Source: Chlorocebus sabaeus
Lineage: Eukaryota; Chordata; Mammalia; Primates; Cercopithecidae
DNA length: 64,000 bases
Assembly: GCF_047675955.1 (NCBI RefSeq)
Contig: NC_132914.1
Coordinates: forward strand, 45,408,521 to 45,472,520
Direction: 5' to 3'
The first letter of the stretch is position 1; each line of letters begins with the position of its first letter. The notes beneath the pieces are model-generated. The model was given only the letters and a program-made list of their open reading frames with translations. It was not told where the DNA came from and made no database searches. Shown here in pieces: positions 53,070 through 64,000 of this stretch. Made by a program: the position numbers and the translations under genes.

Positions 53070-53194
53070 TAAAATCATTCTTATAAAGAGAGCTCACACA
53101 AACTGTTAAGAAGCACTAGAACAGTGGAGACTAAAGTTCAAAGCCCAGAAACAGACTCTTCTGGAACAGAGGAAACACAACTCACAAGTAAAGG

Positions 53195-53765
53195 TAGGGT
53201 TATGTTCAACCTGATTGTCATCAAAGTAATGCCAATTAAAATGAGACAAAGGTAGGTGCCTTTTTGAAACATTAGCGAGAGCTCGGTGAAGTGTGTGTGC
53301 TGTCGGTAATGGCGTAACCTCTTTTGAAATCAGTTTGGCAATATATAGTAAGAGCTATAACGTGCTGTTACCCTTTGGCTCAATAACCCCACCCAGTATA
53401 TCCTAAACTAGATTTCTATAGCCACAATTGGGGGAGGAGGAGGAGCAGAATATGTGCCTAATGATGTCCCCCATCACACTGCTTATAATATAGAAAATTA
53501 GAGATAATTTGAACACTATGATTGGAAAATTGTGGAAGTAAATTGTGATATTATATTTCTACTTAATAGAAAACTATGAAACTGTTAAGATGATGTTTAT
53601 ATGCAACCTAGCATCACAAGATAACATAGATTGGTGCATACCCTATGATTGCAACTGTATTAAAAAACACATACGCATGGAGGAGAAAGTGAAGAGGAAG
53701 TATGTGCCATAGGTAATGATTATGTAGCGTGGAATGGGTATATATGGTTTTGGTCTCATTTAATG
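53195..53765 (+). mobile_element. Old L1M fragment (ORF2 end and 3' UTR)
   Basis: gtcatcaaagtaatgccaat, gaaatcagtttggcaatata, cttataatatagaaaattag, gaaaactatgaaactgttaa. Frame destroyed. Confidence 0.8.
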
Positions 53766-54936
53766 AGTCTTAACATTGTGGAGAGCGGGAATGAGGGTTG
53801 ACAGAAGCTGAGATTTGGGTCTCAGCTATAGGGAGAGACATGACAACCTTCCAGAGGCCATGACTGCGTTTATCTGGCAACTTAATGGACTGAGCTCCGA
53901 CCGCAAGGCAGGTGCGGTCACTGTGGGTATCAGCTTATAACCGATAGGAAAAAGCGCACCGTGAGGGACGACAGCCAGGTGCTCACCACGGATTCCCTCC
54001 CGTGCATGGGAAGCTCCTGGAGCCCCATAGTCTCCTCTACTACTGTTGAGGAGCAGGCCGTGGCAGGCGCCTGTGGGGACAGCCCCCAGAGGACAGGGCC
54101 GGCTGCAGGAGGAACAGAGCGTCTGCAGTAGTGGCCACAGTGAGGTGAGGAGCTCAGCGGGTGTGAGGGCCTCTCTGCTCTGGGGTGGGTGTTGGTGGGC
54201 TGTGGTCGGCCACCTGCTGTTTCACATCACCCCGAAGGTGACATGAGATGCAGGGGCCATCACCTCCACGGCGCCCCCAGGAACTCTACCCAGGCCCCCA
54301 CCTACAGTGCCATTGGGCCTCCTGCTCCTCCCCCCTCCACTCTCTTCCCACAACAACACACTGGGGCCTTGAAATAACACATCTTTCTTTACGCCATCAT
54401 TTCCACAGAATTTGCCTATGATTCATTTGTTGTCAAGAGGTATTAAAACCTCCAGCTCCCAGGCACCCTGGTCTTTGTACCCCTCCCTCCTAGGTCCCAC
54501 CACTCCCCTTCCCACGGTGTCCTGCCCAGCTCTTACCCTGTCTTCCTGAGCCCCAGCATCCCAAACTCAGCGCCGCCTCCCCCACCCCCACCCCCACCCC
54601 TCTCCTCCCCACTTGACCCCTTGGGGAACAGTGGGAAGGGGCTAGGGCAGGTCCAGATGGCACCCACCCACTTCCCCAGCCCAGCTCCACCAGAGGAATG
54701 CCCTGCTGGGAAGGCCTCTAGCCTTAGGACTTGGAGATGAAGCCCTGGAAAGGGAAGAAAACTCTCTTTGCCTAAAAACAGGAGGCAGTGGAACCTTCAG
54801 ACCCGGAAGCTGCCGCTTTCTGTGACTCCCCAACCCCCTCACTTGGGGAGGCTGGATTTTCCTCATACCTCCAGGCCTGGTCCCTGGGTCCCTCCCCATC
54901 ACTGTTTCTGACTAGACACAGGGGTATAGAGTTTCC

Positions 54937-54986
<50 letters not shown>

Positions 54987-55860
54987 GGGGAGTAGGAAAA
55001 GCTGTCTTCTCATACCCTCATTACCCAGTAAGGCTTTGGGGTTCCCCTCCCGGGCCCTCCCCAGGGCTGTGTAGGTGTGTCAGGGAGCTAGAAGGTGGGG
55101 TGGCAGGAGAGGAAGAGGGTGAGGAGCGAGGGGGCTGGGGGGCTGTTGGGAGCTGGGCTGGGGTGAGGGGAGCTGCTGTGGTCGGGTTATCTGATGTGAT
55201 GAGCCAGGTGTGCAGCTTCAAGGCTCTGGGGGTGGGGGAAGAGCAGCCTGAGAGAGAAGTAGAAACGGCAGAAGCATCCTGGAGCCAGCGAGGTAGACAG
55301 GAAAGACAGAGGTGGGAGAAGAGAGCCTTAGTGAACCCAGGAAGGCCTCTCCCCAGAGGAGGAGCCCTTTTCTCCTCAAGCTCTGGAGGCAACACCAGAG
55401 CAGGCAGGCAGGTGGGCAGGGGAGTGTCTCCTGCCTCTGCCATGGCCCAACTTTGCCAGCTCCCCAGCTCCCAGGGAAGCAGGCAGCCTCCCCTCAACAC
55501 TGCAGGGCTGATGGGCTCGGAGGTCCAGCCTTATCCCTGAATCAGAGCAGTTGGAGACAGTTGAGGCTCTATAATCTCGGTTGGGGGTTAACGGGTGGAG
55601 GAGGCTTTGCAGGAGGAGATAATGGGGCGGACCTCAGGTCCTCCGCACTACCCACCAGCACACCACCGTGGAGCTGGGGGAGTGAGCGGGGTTGTCGGCA
55701 TCACGGGCCAGGCCAGGGGTGTGTCTGCCATCCTTGGAGCTGGGTTGAGGGCCAACTTGGCCTTTCACAGAGGGGTCTACCTGTGAGCCCTCGCTTCTAC
55801 CCTGTCTATCCCTGACTTGGAATGTGTTGGAGGAGCTGCTTGTAAGGAAAATAATATCAG
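53766..55860. other. Intergenic unique GC-rich DNA
   Basis: G-rich unique sequence with a (CCCCCA)n patch (about 54,580-54,600) and the TG microsatellite. The 250-codon + strand frame (54,788-55,540) reads through the TG repeat and resembles no protein. Longer HDAC7 transcripts with far-upstream non-coding exons are possible here, but I cannot define one. Confidence 0.5.
54939..54985. repeat. (TG)n microsatellite
   Basis: About 23 uninterrupted tg units, likely polymorphic. Confidence 0.97.
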
Positions 55861-55904
55861 GTCAGAGGTTATCTCTTTAGAGGAGAGGGTCCCCGAGGAT
55901 GATG

Positions 55905-56110
55905 AAAATTACAGTAATAAAGGTTAACATTTACCGAGCACCAAACTCATGCCAAGCGCAATTGTAAATACTACATAGTAGCTTAGGTAGTCCTCACAAC
56001 ACCTAGGAAGTAAGTACCATTACTCTCTTTGCTTTACAGAAGAGAGACGAATAGCCAGCAGTCCCACAGCGACTCAGGGGAGTGCCAGGGTTCAAGTCCG
56101 GCTCCTGCTA
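55905..56110 (-). repeat. MIR SINE
   Basis: Reversed MIR: gttaacatttaccgagcacc, gtcctcacaacacctaggaa, ending gggttcaagtccggctcc. A second reversed MIR piece is at about 56,205-56,300. Confidence 0.85.
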
Positions 56111-56309
56111 GATGCCACTTCTGCTGCTCTTCACTGCTGCCCTAGACAAGGCCAGGCCCTGCGGCGTGCTGCAAGCCTTCCTTCCGTTATCTTTACCAGC
56201 TCTACACTGTCATTCACAGATGAGAAAGCCGAGGCTCAGAGAGCTCACACATTTCCCCCAAGGTTACACAGTCAGTAAGAGACACTATCAGGATTCTGAT
56301 GACCTGTTC

Positions 56310-57040
56310 TTAAAGTTCATCTTTTATTCACTCCTTGCCTCCCTCAAGGTTGAGGAGTGGGGTGGAGAGGAGACCAGGAGAGCTACTGAGCTCCATCTGC
56401 CTCCGTGGCCCCCGCAGCCCAGAGCTCTGCCAGCAGTGGTAGGAGGAGTGTGGTTAGTATTTGCTGATGAATGAACAACCGAAGGACAAAATAATGAACT
56501 GTCATCTTCCAAGACAAAGGATTGCAGAAGCCACTGATATCCTGCCCACCGCCCTCCCCATCCACTCCTCTACCACCTCCAGTCCTTCCTGTGAACACAG
56601 CAGAGGCAGGAGCCCCTTGGGGTGGGGTCCCTATCAGGGAGGAAGTGCAGCTGGCTTCTCCCCCACCCCCGTTATCACTTCTCCCCCATCCCTACTTTAT
56701 CACCCAGGGCCTCCACAATCCCCTCCCTGTCCCTCTCCGGGGGCTCCTGGGTAAGAGAGGGAAAGACATGGAAATCAGTGGGGCTGGGGGAAGCGGAGGA
56801 AGCAGAAAGGATACCAGGAGCATTTCCCCGACACATTTAACCTGGGGCTCACAGTCCTTGCCAGGCTGGGCCAGTGGCGTAGAGGACCAAGCCCTTTCTG
56901 ATAAGGCGCTTGATCTATCTGGCTGGCCTAGTAGGCAAATGGGGAAATGGTAGTCAGGAGCTGACAAAGTTGGGGCACCTGCCCTCACTTCAGCCCTAGC
57001 CCCATGCCGGCTGCCACAGATGTTCACAGGTGTCTGCAGG
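56310..57040. other. Intergenic unique DNA
   Basis: Unique sequence, no gene recognised; a gata-type ctgataagg lies at about 56,899. Confidence 0.5.
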
Positions 57041-57041
57041 A

Positions 57042-57347
57042 TTGTTTTGTTTTTGTTGTTTTTTGAGACAGGCTCTCGCTCTATTGCCCAGGCTGGAGTG
57101 CAGTGGTGCGATCATGGCTCGTTGCAGCCTCAACCTCCCAGGCTTAGGCAGTTCTCCCACCTTGGCCCCCCAGGTAGCTAAGACTACAGGCACATGCCAC
57201 CAGGCCCAGCTAATTTATTTTTAAAATTTGTAGAGATGCTGTCTCTCTATGTTGCCCAGGCTGGTCTTGAACTCCTGGCCTCAAGTAATCCTCCTGCCCC
57301 GGCCTCCCAAAGTGTTGGGATTACAGGCATGAGCCACCATGCCCAGC
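57042..57347 (-). repeat. Alu SINE (old)
   Basis: gttttttgagacaggctctc, inverted Alu body, ending gagccaccatgcccagc. caggattgt / caggatttg flank it. Confidence 0.93.
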
Positions 57348-57349
57348 CA

Positions 57350-58172
57350 GGATTTGGGATAGGCTCAGGGTGGCACGGGCCTTTCCAGAGACCCAGTAGG
57401 CTTCTGAATGCAAGTGAAGAGTGCAGTGGGGAGGCCCTACGTAGCTAAATAAGGGCTGTCAGCCAGGCTATGTGTGAATTTTCCATTCAACACCAAGGTC
57501 TGGATGTCTAAGGGGAGCTCTGCCCACTACCCCCAGGAGCTCACGGGAGCTTCTTCCTGCCTTCCTCCTCTCAGCAACCAGTATCCAGGAGGTCATGCCT
57601 TCCTTTCCATAGTCCATCTCAAACAATTTGCAGAACAATCCAGCTTGAAATTTGATACTTGATCCACCCCTTCGTGCATCCCCTAGATCAAATAACCCTG
57701 GATCTGTGACCCTTGGCTCAGATCTGTCTAACTCTTAGAGTCTGTTCAGACTTGGAGTGAGGCTGTTGAGTCCTGAGGAGGGAGGGGCTGTGGCAGCATT
57801 GACAAGTTCCCCACATTCCTGTGGTACCTGAGTCTTCCTAATGCCTCCCCTCACCTGAGGCTCAATCTCTCATTACCCACCCGCTTCCCTACCTTATCAG
57901 TGAGGTCTTGAACAACTGAACCAAAGAGCTTCTGGTTCATGCGCTAATGTTAACCTGCAAGAGGACACAGTCTTTGGCTCTGTCTCAGTCAACTCTGAAT
58001 ATGGTAAGCAGACCTAGGTTTTGGAAGATGCAAGAGCAGGAGGGATGGTCAGAATACTGTATGACAAAAAGAGGATTCAAAACATTCGAATAAGCCAATG
58101 TGGGAGAATCAAATCAGATAAATATAAAGAGGGACAAATGCTACATTCTGCATTTAGTCAAAACAAATTGGT
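57350..58172. other. Intergenic unique DNA
   Basis: Unique sequence becoming AT-richer to the right. No gene or clear repeat recognised. Confidence 0.5.
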
Positions 58173-58441
58173 GGCCAGGCACGGTGGCTCACACCTGTAA
58201 CCCCAGCACTTTGAGAGGCCAAGGCTTGGGAGGAAGGGAGGGGGATTGTTTCATGTCAGGAGTTCAGGACTAACCGAGGCAACATAGAGGGACCCCATCT
58301 TTACAAAACACAGAAAAATTACCTGAGTGTGCCGGTGGTCCCAGCTGCTCAGGAGGCTGAGACGAGAGGATTGCTTGAGCCCAGGAGATTGAGGCTGCAG
58401 TGAGCTATGATCATGCACTCTGGCCTAGGCCACAGAGAGAC
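58173..58441 (+). repeat. Old, diverged Alu (AluJ-like)
   Basis: ggccaggcacggtggctcac, attgcttgagcccaggagat, agctatgatcatgcactctg. Several deletions. Confidence 0.88.
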
Positions 58442-58517
58442 CATCTCTCTCTCTTTCTCTCTCTCTCTTTCTCTCTCTCTCTCACACACACATGCACGCG
58501 TGCGCACACACACACGA
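58442..58517. repeat. Compound (CT)n-(CA)n microsatellite
   Basis: ctctctctctttctctctct followed by cacacacacatgcacgcgtg and acacacacac; it replaces the Alu A-tail. Confidence 0.92.
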
Positions 58518-58639
58518 TCAGCCAAATACAGAATGAGGGGGATGTGGTAGACACTTTAGGGAGAGGAGTTCGTATGAAGTTTCTGAAGCCACATGGAATT
58601 AACTTCACAGGTTCTGAAGTTCAAATGAAGGTGTTTACA

Positions 58640-59100
58640 TTTGCATAAGTCTGTTTGCATTTCATTTTCTAGCAGGGACATTATTAGCCTTTTTGACTCT
58701 CATTTTCTCACAAGGGTACAGTGGAGTTTTCCAGAGGCTTCCTGACACATGATATCATAACCAGTTGAATGCAGAAGCCAATATGAGAATCTGGCTGCCT
58801 TCTATTAAATCAGACATTAAAGAGATTTGCAAAACTGTGAAACAATACTGTCTTGTCACTAAATTAGTTTCACTTTGGAAAGTGGTTATTTTAAAGAAAA
58901 AATGTGTTATTTATCCTAACTTTTAATAGATTCATTATTGCCACATTTAAAGAATATACTTTAAAAGTTTCTGTTTTAATTTCTAATGGTATTGATGGAT
59001 CTAACCCCCACACACTAAAGTCCTTTAGGGTCCCTATTTTTAAGAGAGTAAAAGGATGCCAGGACCAAAATGCTTGAGAAACTGGTCTAGAGGCAGGCCA
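58640..59100. repeat. AT-rich decayed repeat, family not identified
   Basis: AT-rich block with gttttaatttctaatggtat, ctaaagtcctttagggtccc and an end aaaatgcttgagaaactgg. It looks like an ancient transposon relic, but I cannot name it. No gene. Confidence 0.4.
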
Positions 59101-59547
59101 CAGAGGTGCACGTTCAGAGAACAGTACATACCCGGACACGGTGGTGGGTTGAGTTTCAATGTCTGGAACAAAGACAAATGACACTGAAGAGATCATGGTG
59201 GGGTTTATACCTCATCAGAGAAGCAGGGTTCCAACAAACACGGGGATAAATGAATCGATCAAACCCGGTTCTTGAAACTTGTCTTGATTCCCTTTTCTCT
59301 GGGCATAAGCCAACCCTTGCCAGAGAACACTGACATTAATTATAGGTCAGTAAAATACGCATGTGGTGAAGTCCAGGTGTTGGCGATTGTTGAAGGAGTG
59401 ACATTGACAAAGAAAGAACATGACTGAAAGAAGCTGGGGACAGTAGTCACTAGAGTTCCATGTATTTCAGATTTATATTCCTACCTTCCCACCTCTTTCC
59501 CACACTTTTCTCACCAAGCAGCATTCCTTTGGGGCCAATTTGGTTTA

Positions 59548-59736
59548 TTAAGTGGCACACCTGCCTCCTGGTGGCCAGGTGGTACAATGACACCTTCTCT
59601 CCATTCCGGTAGATAGCATGGAGCAGGAGTCCCTAGCACCAGAAGCTGAGGTCTGGAAGGGCCCCAGAAAATCAGCCTGGAATAAGTCTAGAGGGCTGGT
59701 CAGGGATTGGAGGTCAGAATGTGGGAGCAATGTCAC
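59548..59736 (-). pseudogene. Possible degraded endogenous retroviral pol relic
   Basis: A 62-codon - strand frame contains LDLFQADFLGPFQTSASGAR, which loosely resembles the start of a retroviral integrase core. The frame before and after is closed by stops, and no LTR, gag or env was recognised. It could equally be a chance resemblance. Nothing functional remains. Confidence 0.25.
59561..59575 (-). promoter_or_regulatory. CTCF-like motif
   Basis: - strand CCACCAGGAGGCAG, 12 of 13 positions of the CCASYAGRKGGCR core. Motif only; it overlaps the possible retroviral relic. Confidence 0.3.
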
Positions 59737-59789
59737 CTCCTTGATAAAAACTTATTTGGCCATCTCAGCAACCCAATAGTGATGCCGGC

Positions 59790-59990
59790 CAACATTTATG
59801 ATTGATAACTATGTGCCAGGTACTGTAATAAATGCTTTACACAGATTATATCACAACAGCAACAAATCTATGAGGTAGGTACTATTATTGTTACCATTTT
59901 GTGGATGAAGAAACTGAGGCTCAAAAACATTAAATAACTTGCCCAGGGTCATACAAGCAGCAAATGGCAGAGCCAGACCTGGGAGACAGC
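59790..59990 (-). repeat. MIR SINE
   Basis: Reversed MIR, well preserved: aactatgtgccaggtactgt, tatgaggtaggtactattat, gaagaaactgaggctcaaaa, cttgcccagggtcatacaag. Confidence 0.9.
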
Positions 59991-60004
59991 AGTTTACTTG
60001 TTAA

Positions 60005-60180
60005 TTGTTACTTGTAACTTGTTAACACTTTGCAGCTTCCACTTGGCATACCTTGCACTCATCTGTCTGTAGGGCTATCTTCTCCCACTGCACAGTGTCT
60101 TTCTTGGGGGCGGCGAGTGTCTTGTTCATCGCCGTATCCCCAGCACTGAGCTCGGTGGTGTGTTTGGTTAGAAACATTGG
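60005..60180 (+). mobile_element. L2 LINE 3' end
   Basis: ccttgcactcatctgtctgt, gtcttgttcatcgccgtatc, cccagcactgagctcggtgg. Confidence 0.65.
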
Positions 60181-61800
60181 AAGGACTACACAAATTGGCT
60201 GGACCTCAGAGGGAATCTGCAGCCTCGCTCACTCTCAGCACGGACTATGCTCAGAGGCCCTGGGCACAAGATCTTGACCCTGGGAGGCCCTTGGCTGAGG
60301 TGTGAGAGGGTCAGATACTCCCTGTTGCCTGGGAGGAGAAGCCAGAGAGCAAGTCCCTGACCCCATGTCGCTGGCATGAGGAGAGGTAAGCACCACCAGG
60401 TGCCCTCAGTAGCAGAGACTCAGCGCCTTGCTGAATCTCAGTCACAGCATGGAGATAGAGAAAGGGTGGAAGGGGATGTGATTGGGGCTTTGGGGGCGGG
60501 GAGGCCAGGCAAGTCGCTCAAAGCTATCCCCGTAGGGCAGTAGCACCACCTAGTGGTGAAGCTCAAGATGATTTAGGAAAAATACCCGGCTAATCCATAG
60601 CTGAGGGGAGGCTGGGAATCCCCTCCTTTGGAGAGCGCACTCTCCTTGGATGGAGCCACAGGAAAGGACCTGGAACTCTTCCAGCGTCAACCCAAGCCAG
60701 AGCAGCTCACTCCAGAAGTGCTCACCAGGTTGTACAAAATGTGAAGAAAACACCCCCTATGGACATGTCCTATGGGCCCCAGGCTGAAAAGGGCCGCCCA
60801 GCTGAGGTCAGGTCAATGAAATTACACCCTCTTCAGGGAACGGCCTGCATCTAACGACTACCTGGTGCAGGAATATAGAAGTGTCTCCCCCGCTTCATCT
60901 TGGGGCCATCCAAAGGGCCATCCCAGCTTCAGAGATCCCCACACAGGTTGATTAAGACCTTCACTGAGACTGCGTTGCAGCCCAACTTCTCCCACTGCTG
61001 ATTCTACTTCTTTCCCTTCCACCAGGGCTGATCATCCTGAGACCGCTCCCCAACAAACTCCCTGCACTTCAACCTGCATTTCAGGGTCTACGTCCCTGGA
61101 ATCCAGCTTGCAACACCATCCCGTGTATCATATATGACATGCGTGCGTACAGAGATTCGGAGCAGCTGTCTGGAGCAGCGAGCTCTCAGATTCCCCCTAC
61201 CAGCCACAGGCTCCACATCCTGCTGTGCTTCTGGGTCTTGAGGAACACACACTCCCCAGGAGCCTCACCGGCTCCCTGCCCGCAATGAGGACTAGTTGCC
61301 TATAGGATGTCAGCATGATGAGCCATCTCCTCGGCCACGCTGGAGGTGTCAGACAGCATCCATCCTTCTTGTCATCTGCAGAGGCCATGGGGTAGGCAGA
61401 CTGATCCACACTGCACAGGCAGCCTGCAAGGAGCCTGGTAGAAGCTGGGGAAATTGAAGGGCTCTGGCTACTCCTGGCATGCCCTGTTTGCTTGCTCCAG
61501 GGCTAAAGGAATCAATACTTCCTAGCACACCAGTGACTTATTTATACCACACGATGCTTTGAGTCTATCAACCCCACGGTCTGTGCAGTGTTTTTGCTTT
61601 AAGTCTCTTTTAAGGAGCCGACTCGTTCACACTACCCCAGGTGTGGCACAGCCCATTGTAAGGGGAGGACGTTCCCTATAGAGCTTCCATATGATGTCAG
61701 GTTAGTGGCCATTCTGCCCAACAGATCAAGAGAAGCACATTAGGCCAGCACCTCATGGAGTCATTCACAATTTGTACCAGATAAGAATGCATTGTGTAGA
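60181..61800. other. Intergenic DNA, no gene recognised
   Basis: Mostly unique or too decayed to name. The stretch 60,950-61,130 has an old-repeat look but no family could be assigned. Contains the CTCF-like motif at 60,544-60,558. Confidence 0.5.
60544..60558 (-). promoter_or_regulatory. CTCF-like motif between HDAC7 and the expected VDR end
   Basis: - strand CACCACTAGGTGGTG. It matches 12 of 13 core positions, with T where C is usual. The sequence is also close to a palindrome. Confidence 0.35.
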
Positions 61801-61840
61801 CCAGTGCTGCCCCATAGACTATTCTGTGATGATGAAAATG
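61801..61840 (+). mobile_element. hAT-Charlie MER3-like element, left end
   Basis: ccagtgctgccccatagact and attctgtgatgatgaaaatg; continues at 62,181 after an Alu insertion. Confidence 0.65.
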
Positions 61841-62104
61841 TCATGCCTGTAATCCCAGCACTTTGGGAGGCCGAGGCGGGCAGATCACTTGAGGTCAGGA
61901 GTTCAAGACCAGCCTGGACAACATGGTGAAACCCCGTCTCTACTAAAAATACAAAAATTAGCCAGGCGTGGTGGCAGGTGCCTGTAATCCTATATACTCT
62001 GCAGGCTGAGGCAGGAGAATGGTTTAAACCTGGGAGGCAGAGGTTGCAGTGAGCCGAGATTGTGCCACTGTACTGTAGCCTGGGTGACAGAGCAAGACTC
62101 TGTC

Positions 62105-62173
<69 letters not shown>
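61841..62173 (+). repeat. Alu SINE, 5'-truncated, with (GAAA)n tail
   Basis: Starts inside the left arm at tcatgcctgtaatcccagca. The tail from 62,105 to 62,173 is about 17 GAAA units. Target duplication gaaaatg at 61,834-61,840 and 62,174-62,180. Confidence 0.96.
62105..62173. repeat. (GAAA)n tetranucleotide microsatellite
   Basis: Uninterrupted agaaagaaag repeats grown from an Alu A-tail; expected to be highly polymorphic. Confidence 0.97.
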
Positions 62174-62175
<2 letters not shown>

Positions 62176-62180
62176 AAATG

Positions 62181-62335
62181 TTGTGTATTTGCACTGTCCG
62201 TTACAGTAGCCCTGAGGTTATCAAACACTGGAAGTGTGGCTTGTGCGGCTGAGAAGCCAGATGTTTACCTTTATTTCATTTAAATACTCACATGTGGCTA
62301 GTGGCTACTTGATTGAACAGTGTAGGCATAGAACC
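62181..62335 (+). mobile_element. hAT-Charlie MER3-like element, right part
   Basis: gcactgtccgttacagtagc, then tcacatgtggctagtggcta and gattgaacagtgtagg at the right end. Confidence 0.65.
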
Positions 62336-62339
62336 AAAG

Positions 62340-63190
62340 CTTGGAATGTGAAAACTTAAAATCACTTGATCCTAATTATGCAATCTTCCTGGGGTATGTT
62401 CCTCTTGGTTTACCTGGAAAAGTTCATTATAACACAGCCTTGGAAATGTTGTGTTCTTCTAGGTCAGCTATAAAAATGCTACATAAGATCCTCCTAACAG
62501 TGTATCAGAACTCCATTCTCCACATTTCTCCAGCCAGAGACACGCCCATTTATGCAGCTGTTGATTTCCTTTCTCTAAGTCCCTTCATGTTTCACAAAAT
62601 AACCCTCAAGTTCTAACCCCGATTCCCCTAAGTTCATCTCATCCCACTGAAACACATTTTAGCCTTTGGTTTGAAATATTTTCAGATATTTCTGAAAAAT
62701 TAGAGTGAATCACATCCCCAGGCCAACTTATCCTAAATCAATACATTGGCTGGCATGATTTCCTTATTTTCAGATCTCAATGCTGTGTCCTTGGTTGGTT
62801 ATTCTTGTTTACTGTGCTTAGCAACGCTACCCTTCATCATAAATCCCACTTCCTTGGGAAGCAGAATGGAGTGCATCGGCGTAAGTTGGGCCCCTTAGGA
62901 GTCCTGTTTCTGCACAGCAGTCATTTGTAATCCTTCAGGTCACTGGCACAGCCGCCATCTCTAATGGCAGACATACTTTTGCCAATAGCTGCTTGGTTTT
63001 CATTTTTGAGGGTCTCACGTAGGTGTTACATATGGACTGCACACTTCCTGGGACTAGAGCACAGTTTGATCCAGCACCTCTAATTTCCCCAGCTCAGGAC
63101 CTGCTTTAGGAATGGGAACCTCTTTTATCTCCTCTCTAGGAGAGAGCTAGCAAGACCATAAGTAACTGGTCAGGTCCCCCAACTCAGTAG
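62340..63190. other. Intergenic DNA, no gene recognised
   Basis: AT-rich unique or decayed sequence. No VDR coding exon or clear VDR 3' end could be recognised, although synteny predicts it nearby. Confidence 0.5.
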
Positions 63191-63194
63191 GAAG

Positions 63195-63430
63195 CAGGAC
63201 AATGTAGCAGTTAATTTGTGGCTTCTAAAGCTAGCTGATGAAGGTTCAAATCCCATCCCTTGCTAGTGTGGCATTGCTCAAGCTATCCCTTCTGTCAAAT
63301 GGGGGTAATAATGATTCATCTCCCTTAGGGTCCTTATAAGGATAAGGCAAATTGGTTTGCATAAAGCATTTATTTACAGCAGTACTTGCAACAAAGTAAG
63401 TGCTATATAAGTATGAGCCATTTTTATTAC
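63195..63430 (+). repeat. MIR SINE (near full length)
   Basis: Forward: acaatgtagcagttaatttg, gatgaaggttcaaatcccat, ctgtcaaatgggggtaataa, ttgcataaagcatttattta, ending gtaagtgctatataagtatg. Confidence 0.9.
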
Positions 63431-64000
63431 CATAAGCAAAGCTTTCTACATTGGTTGACTTGACAAACTGCAGGGCAAACTTTTTTCTCTTTGGAAATCA
63501 TTCAGCAGGCACTGTTTACATCCTTTCGCTGCCATATCTCAAGCTTTCACCAAATCTGCCACACATTCCTGCCTTCTCTGTTGGCCTCACTTCGATTCTC
63601 CTACATGCTTCCAGTTAGCCAGCTAGAGGATTTTCCTGTCTCTGGGAATCTTGTGGAAAATCTTGCATTTTGGTGCACACCCTTCTTCAGTTATAATGAT
63701 ATACCTTAAAAGTTTTACATTTACAAATGTCTATTTTCACATTTTCATTCTAAAATAGAACCGATGATGACCTTTTCTCCCAGTTCAGCTCCATGAAAAC
63801 TCATTTTTCCCTCTTTTCTTTTCCTCCCAGCTCCTAGACTTCCTTTGGAGGAGTGGCCTAGGTGGTGGGGCCCAGGGCTGAGTGACTGATACTCCCAGGA
63901 GTTCCCTGGAGAAGACAGGGCCAGAGGGAGAGCTGGGAAGGTGGTGACATTACAAAGACAAATGCATGTTATAGATGAGGCAACAGCATTATACAAGGCT
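63431..64000. other. Right edge, no gene recognised
   Basis: Unique, pyrimidine-rich and AT-rich sequence. No exon, RNA gene or repeat family assigned. Confidence 0.5.

Noticed and set aside
54788..55540. 250-codon + strand open frame
   Set aside because: It reads through a (TG)n microsatellite (alternating Cys-Val) and shows no family resemblance or splice structure.
63360..63430. Possible VDR poly(A) signals on - (AATAAA at about 63,366 and 63,425)
   Set aside because: Both lie in a well-preserved MIR that contains such motifs by descent, and no VDR 3' UTR could be recognised with confidence.
1..64000. MEF2 consensus enrichment across the locus
   Set aside because: I noted four full matches (21,024; 29,460; 34,416; 50,722). 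About four are expected by chance in 64 kb of uniform composition, so no enrichment is claimed; only placement was used.
1..64000. CRISPR arrays, operons, ribosome binding sites, phage or plasmid features
   Set aside because: None are present. The sequence is mammalian nuclear DNA; the repeats are SINE, LINE, LTR and DNA transposon relics and microsatellites.

Overview
This is nuclear genomic DNA from a primate. It is dense in Alu elements, with older MIR, L2, L1M, hAT-Charlie and MLT1 relics, GT-AG introns and a CpG-island promoter. Two genes are identifiable by their protein sequence. The 3' part of SLC48A1 (HRG1, haem transporter) is on the + strand at the left edge. The complete coding region of HDAC7 (class IIa histone deacetylase) is on the - strand from 41,079 to 4,953. 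This order matches the SLC48A1-HDAC7-VDR segment of human 12q13.11 as I know it. Several HDAC7 residues differ from the human protein as I recall it. One young Alu (43,336-43,612) carries the AluYR-type diagnostic bases of Old World monkeys. A cercopithecine monkey such as a macaque or baboon is therefore the best guess, but this is an inference.

Layout: 1-1,400 holds the last two coding exons of SLC48A1, and about 1,401-3,865 its 3' UTR with an antisense Alu. At 3,831-3,857 the poly(A) signals of SLC48A1 (+) and HDAC7 (-) sit face to face, so the genes end tail to tail. HDAC7 then runs leftwards through 26 coding exons. I placed every exon boundary by reading frame and GT/AG; the pieces sum to 2,976 nt, that is 991 codons plus a stop. 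The N-terminal MEF2-binding and 14-3-3 region is encoded at about 14.6-23.6 kb plus a 19-nt coding piece in exon 1. The deacetylase domain lies at about 5-13.3 kb, including the class IIa Tyr-to-His change. Intron 1 is 17.5 kb long, Alu-rich, and contains two non-repetitive islands (about 29.3-29.7 and 34.2-34.6 kb) that look regulatory. The main promoter is a CpG island at about 40.6-41.56 kb.

From 41.6 kb to the right edge I see no protein-coding gene. It is intergenic DNA towards VDR, whose 3' end should lie near or just beyond the window by synteny. It consists of nested repeats, microsatellites and a few candidate regulatory motifs. SLC48A1 and HDAC7 do not work in one pathway: they are neighbours sharing a 3' end zone, not an operon. 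I found no novel biosynthetic, defence or mobile system. The most interesting signals are the shared bidirectional poly(A) zone, a 132-bp open-frame intron in HDAC7, a minimal uORF at its start, and a TATA/MEF2-type element placed where it could drive the shorter HDAC7 isoform.
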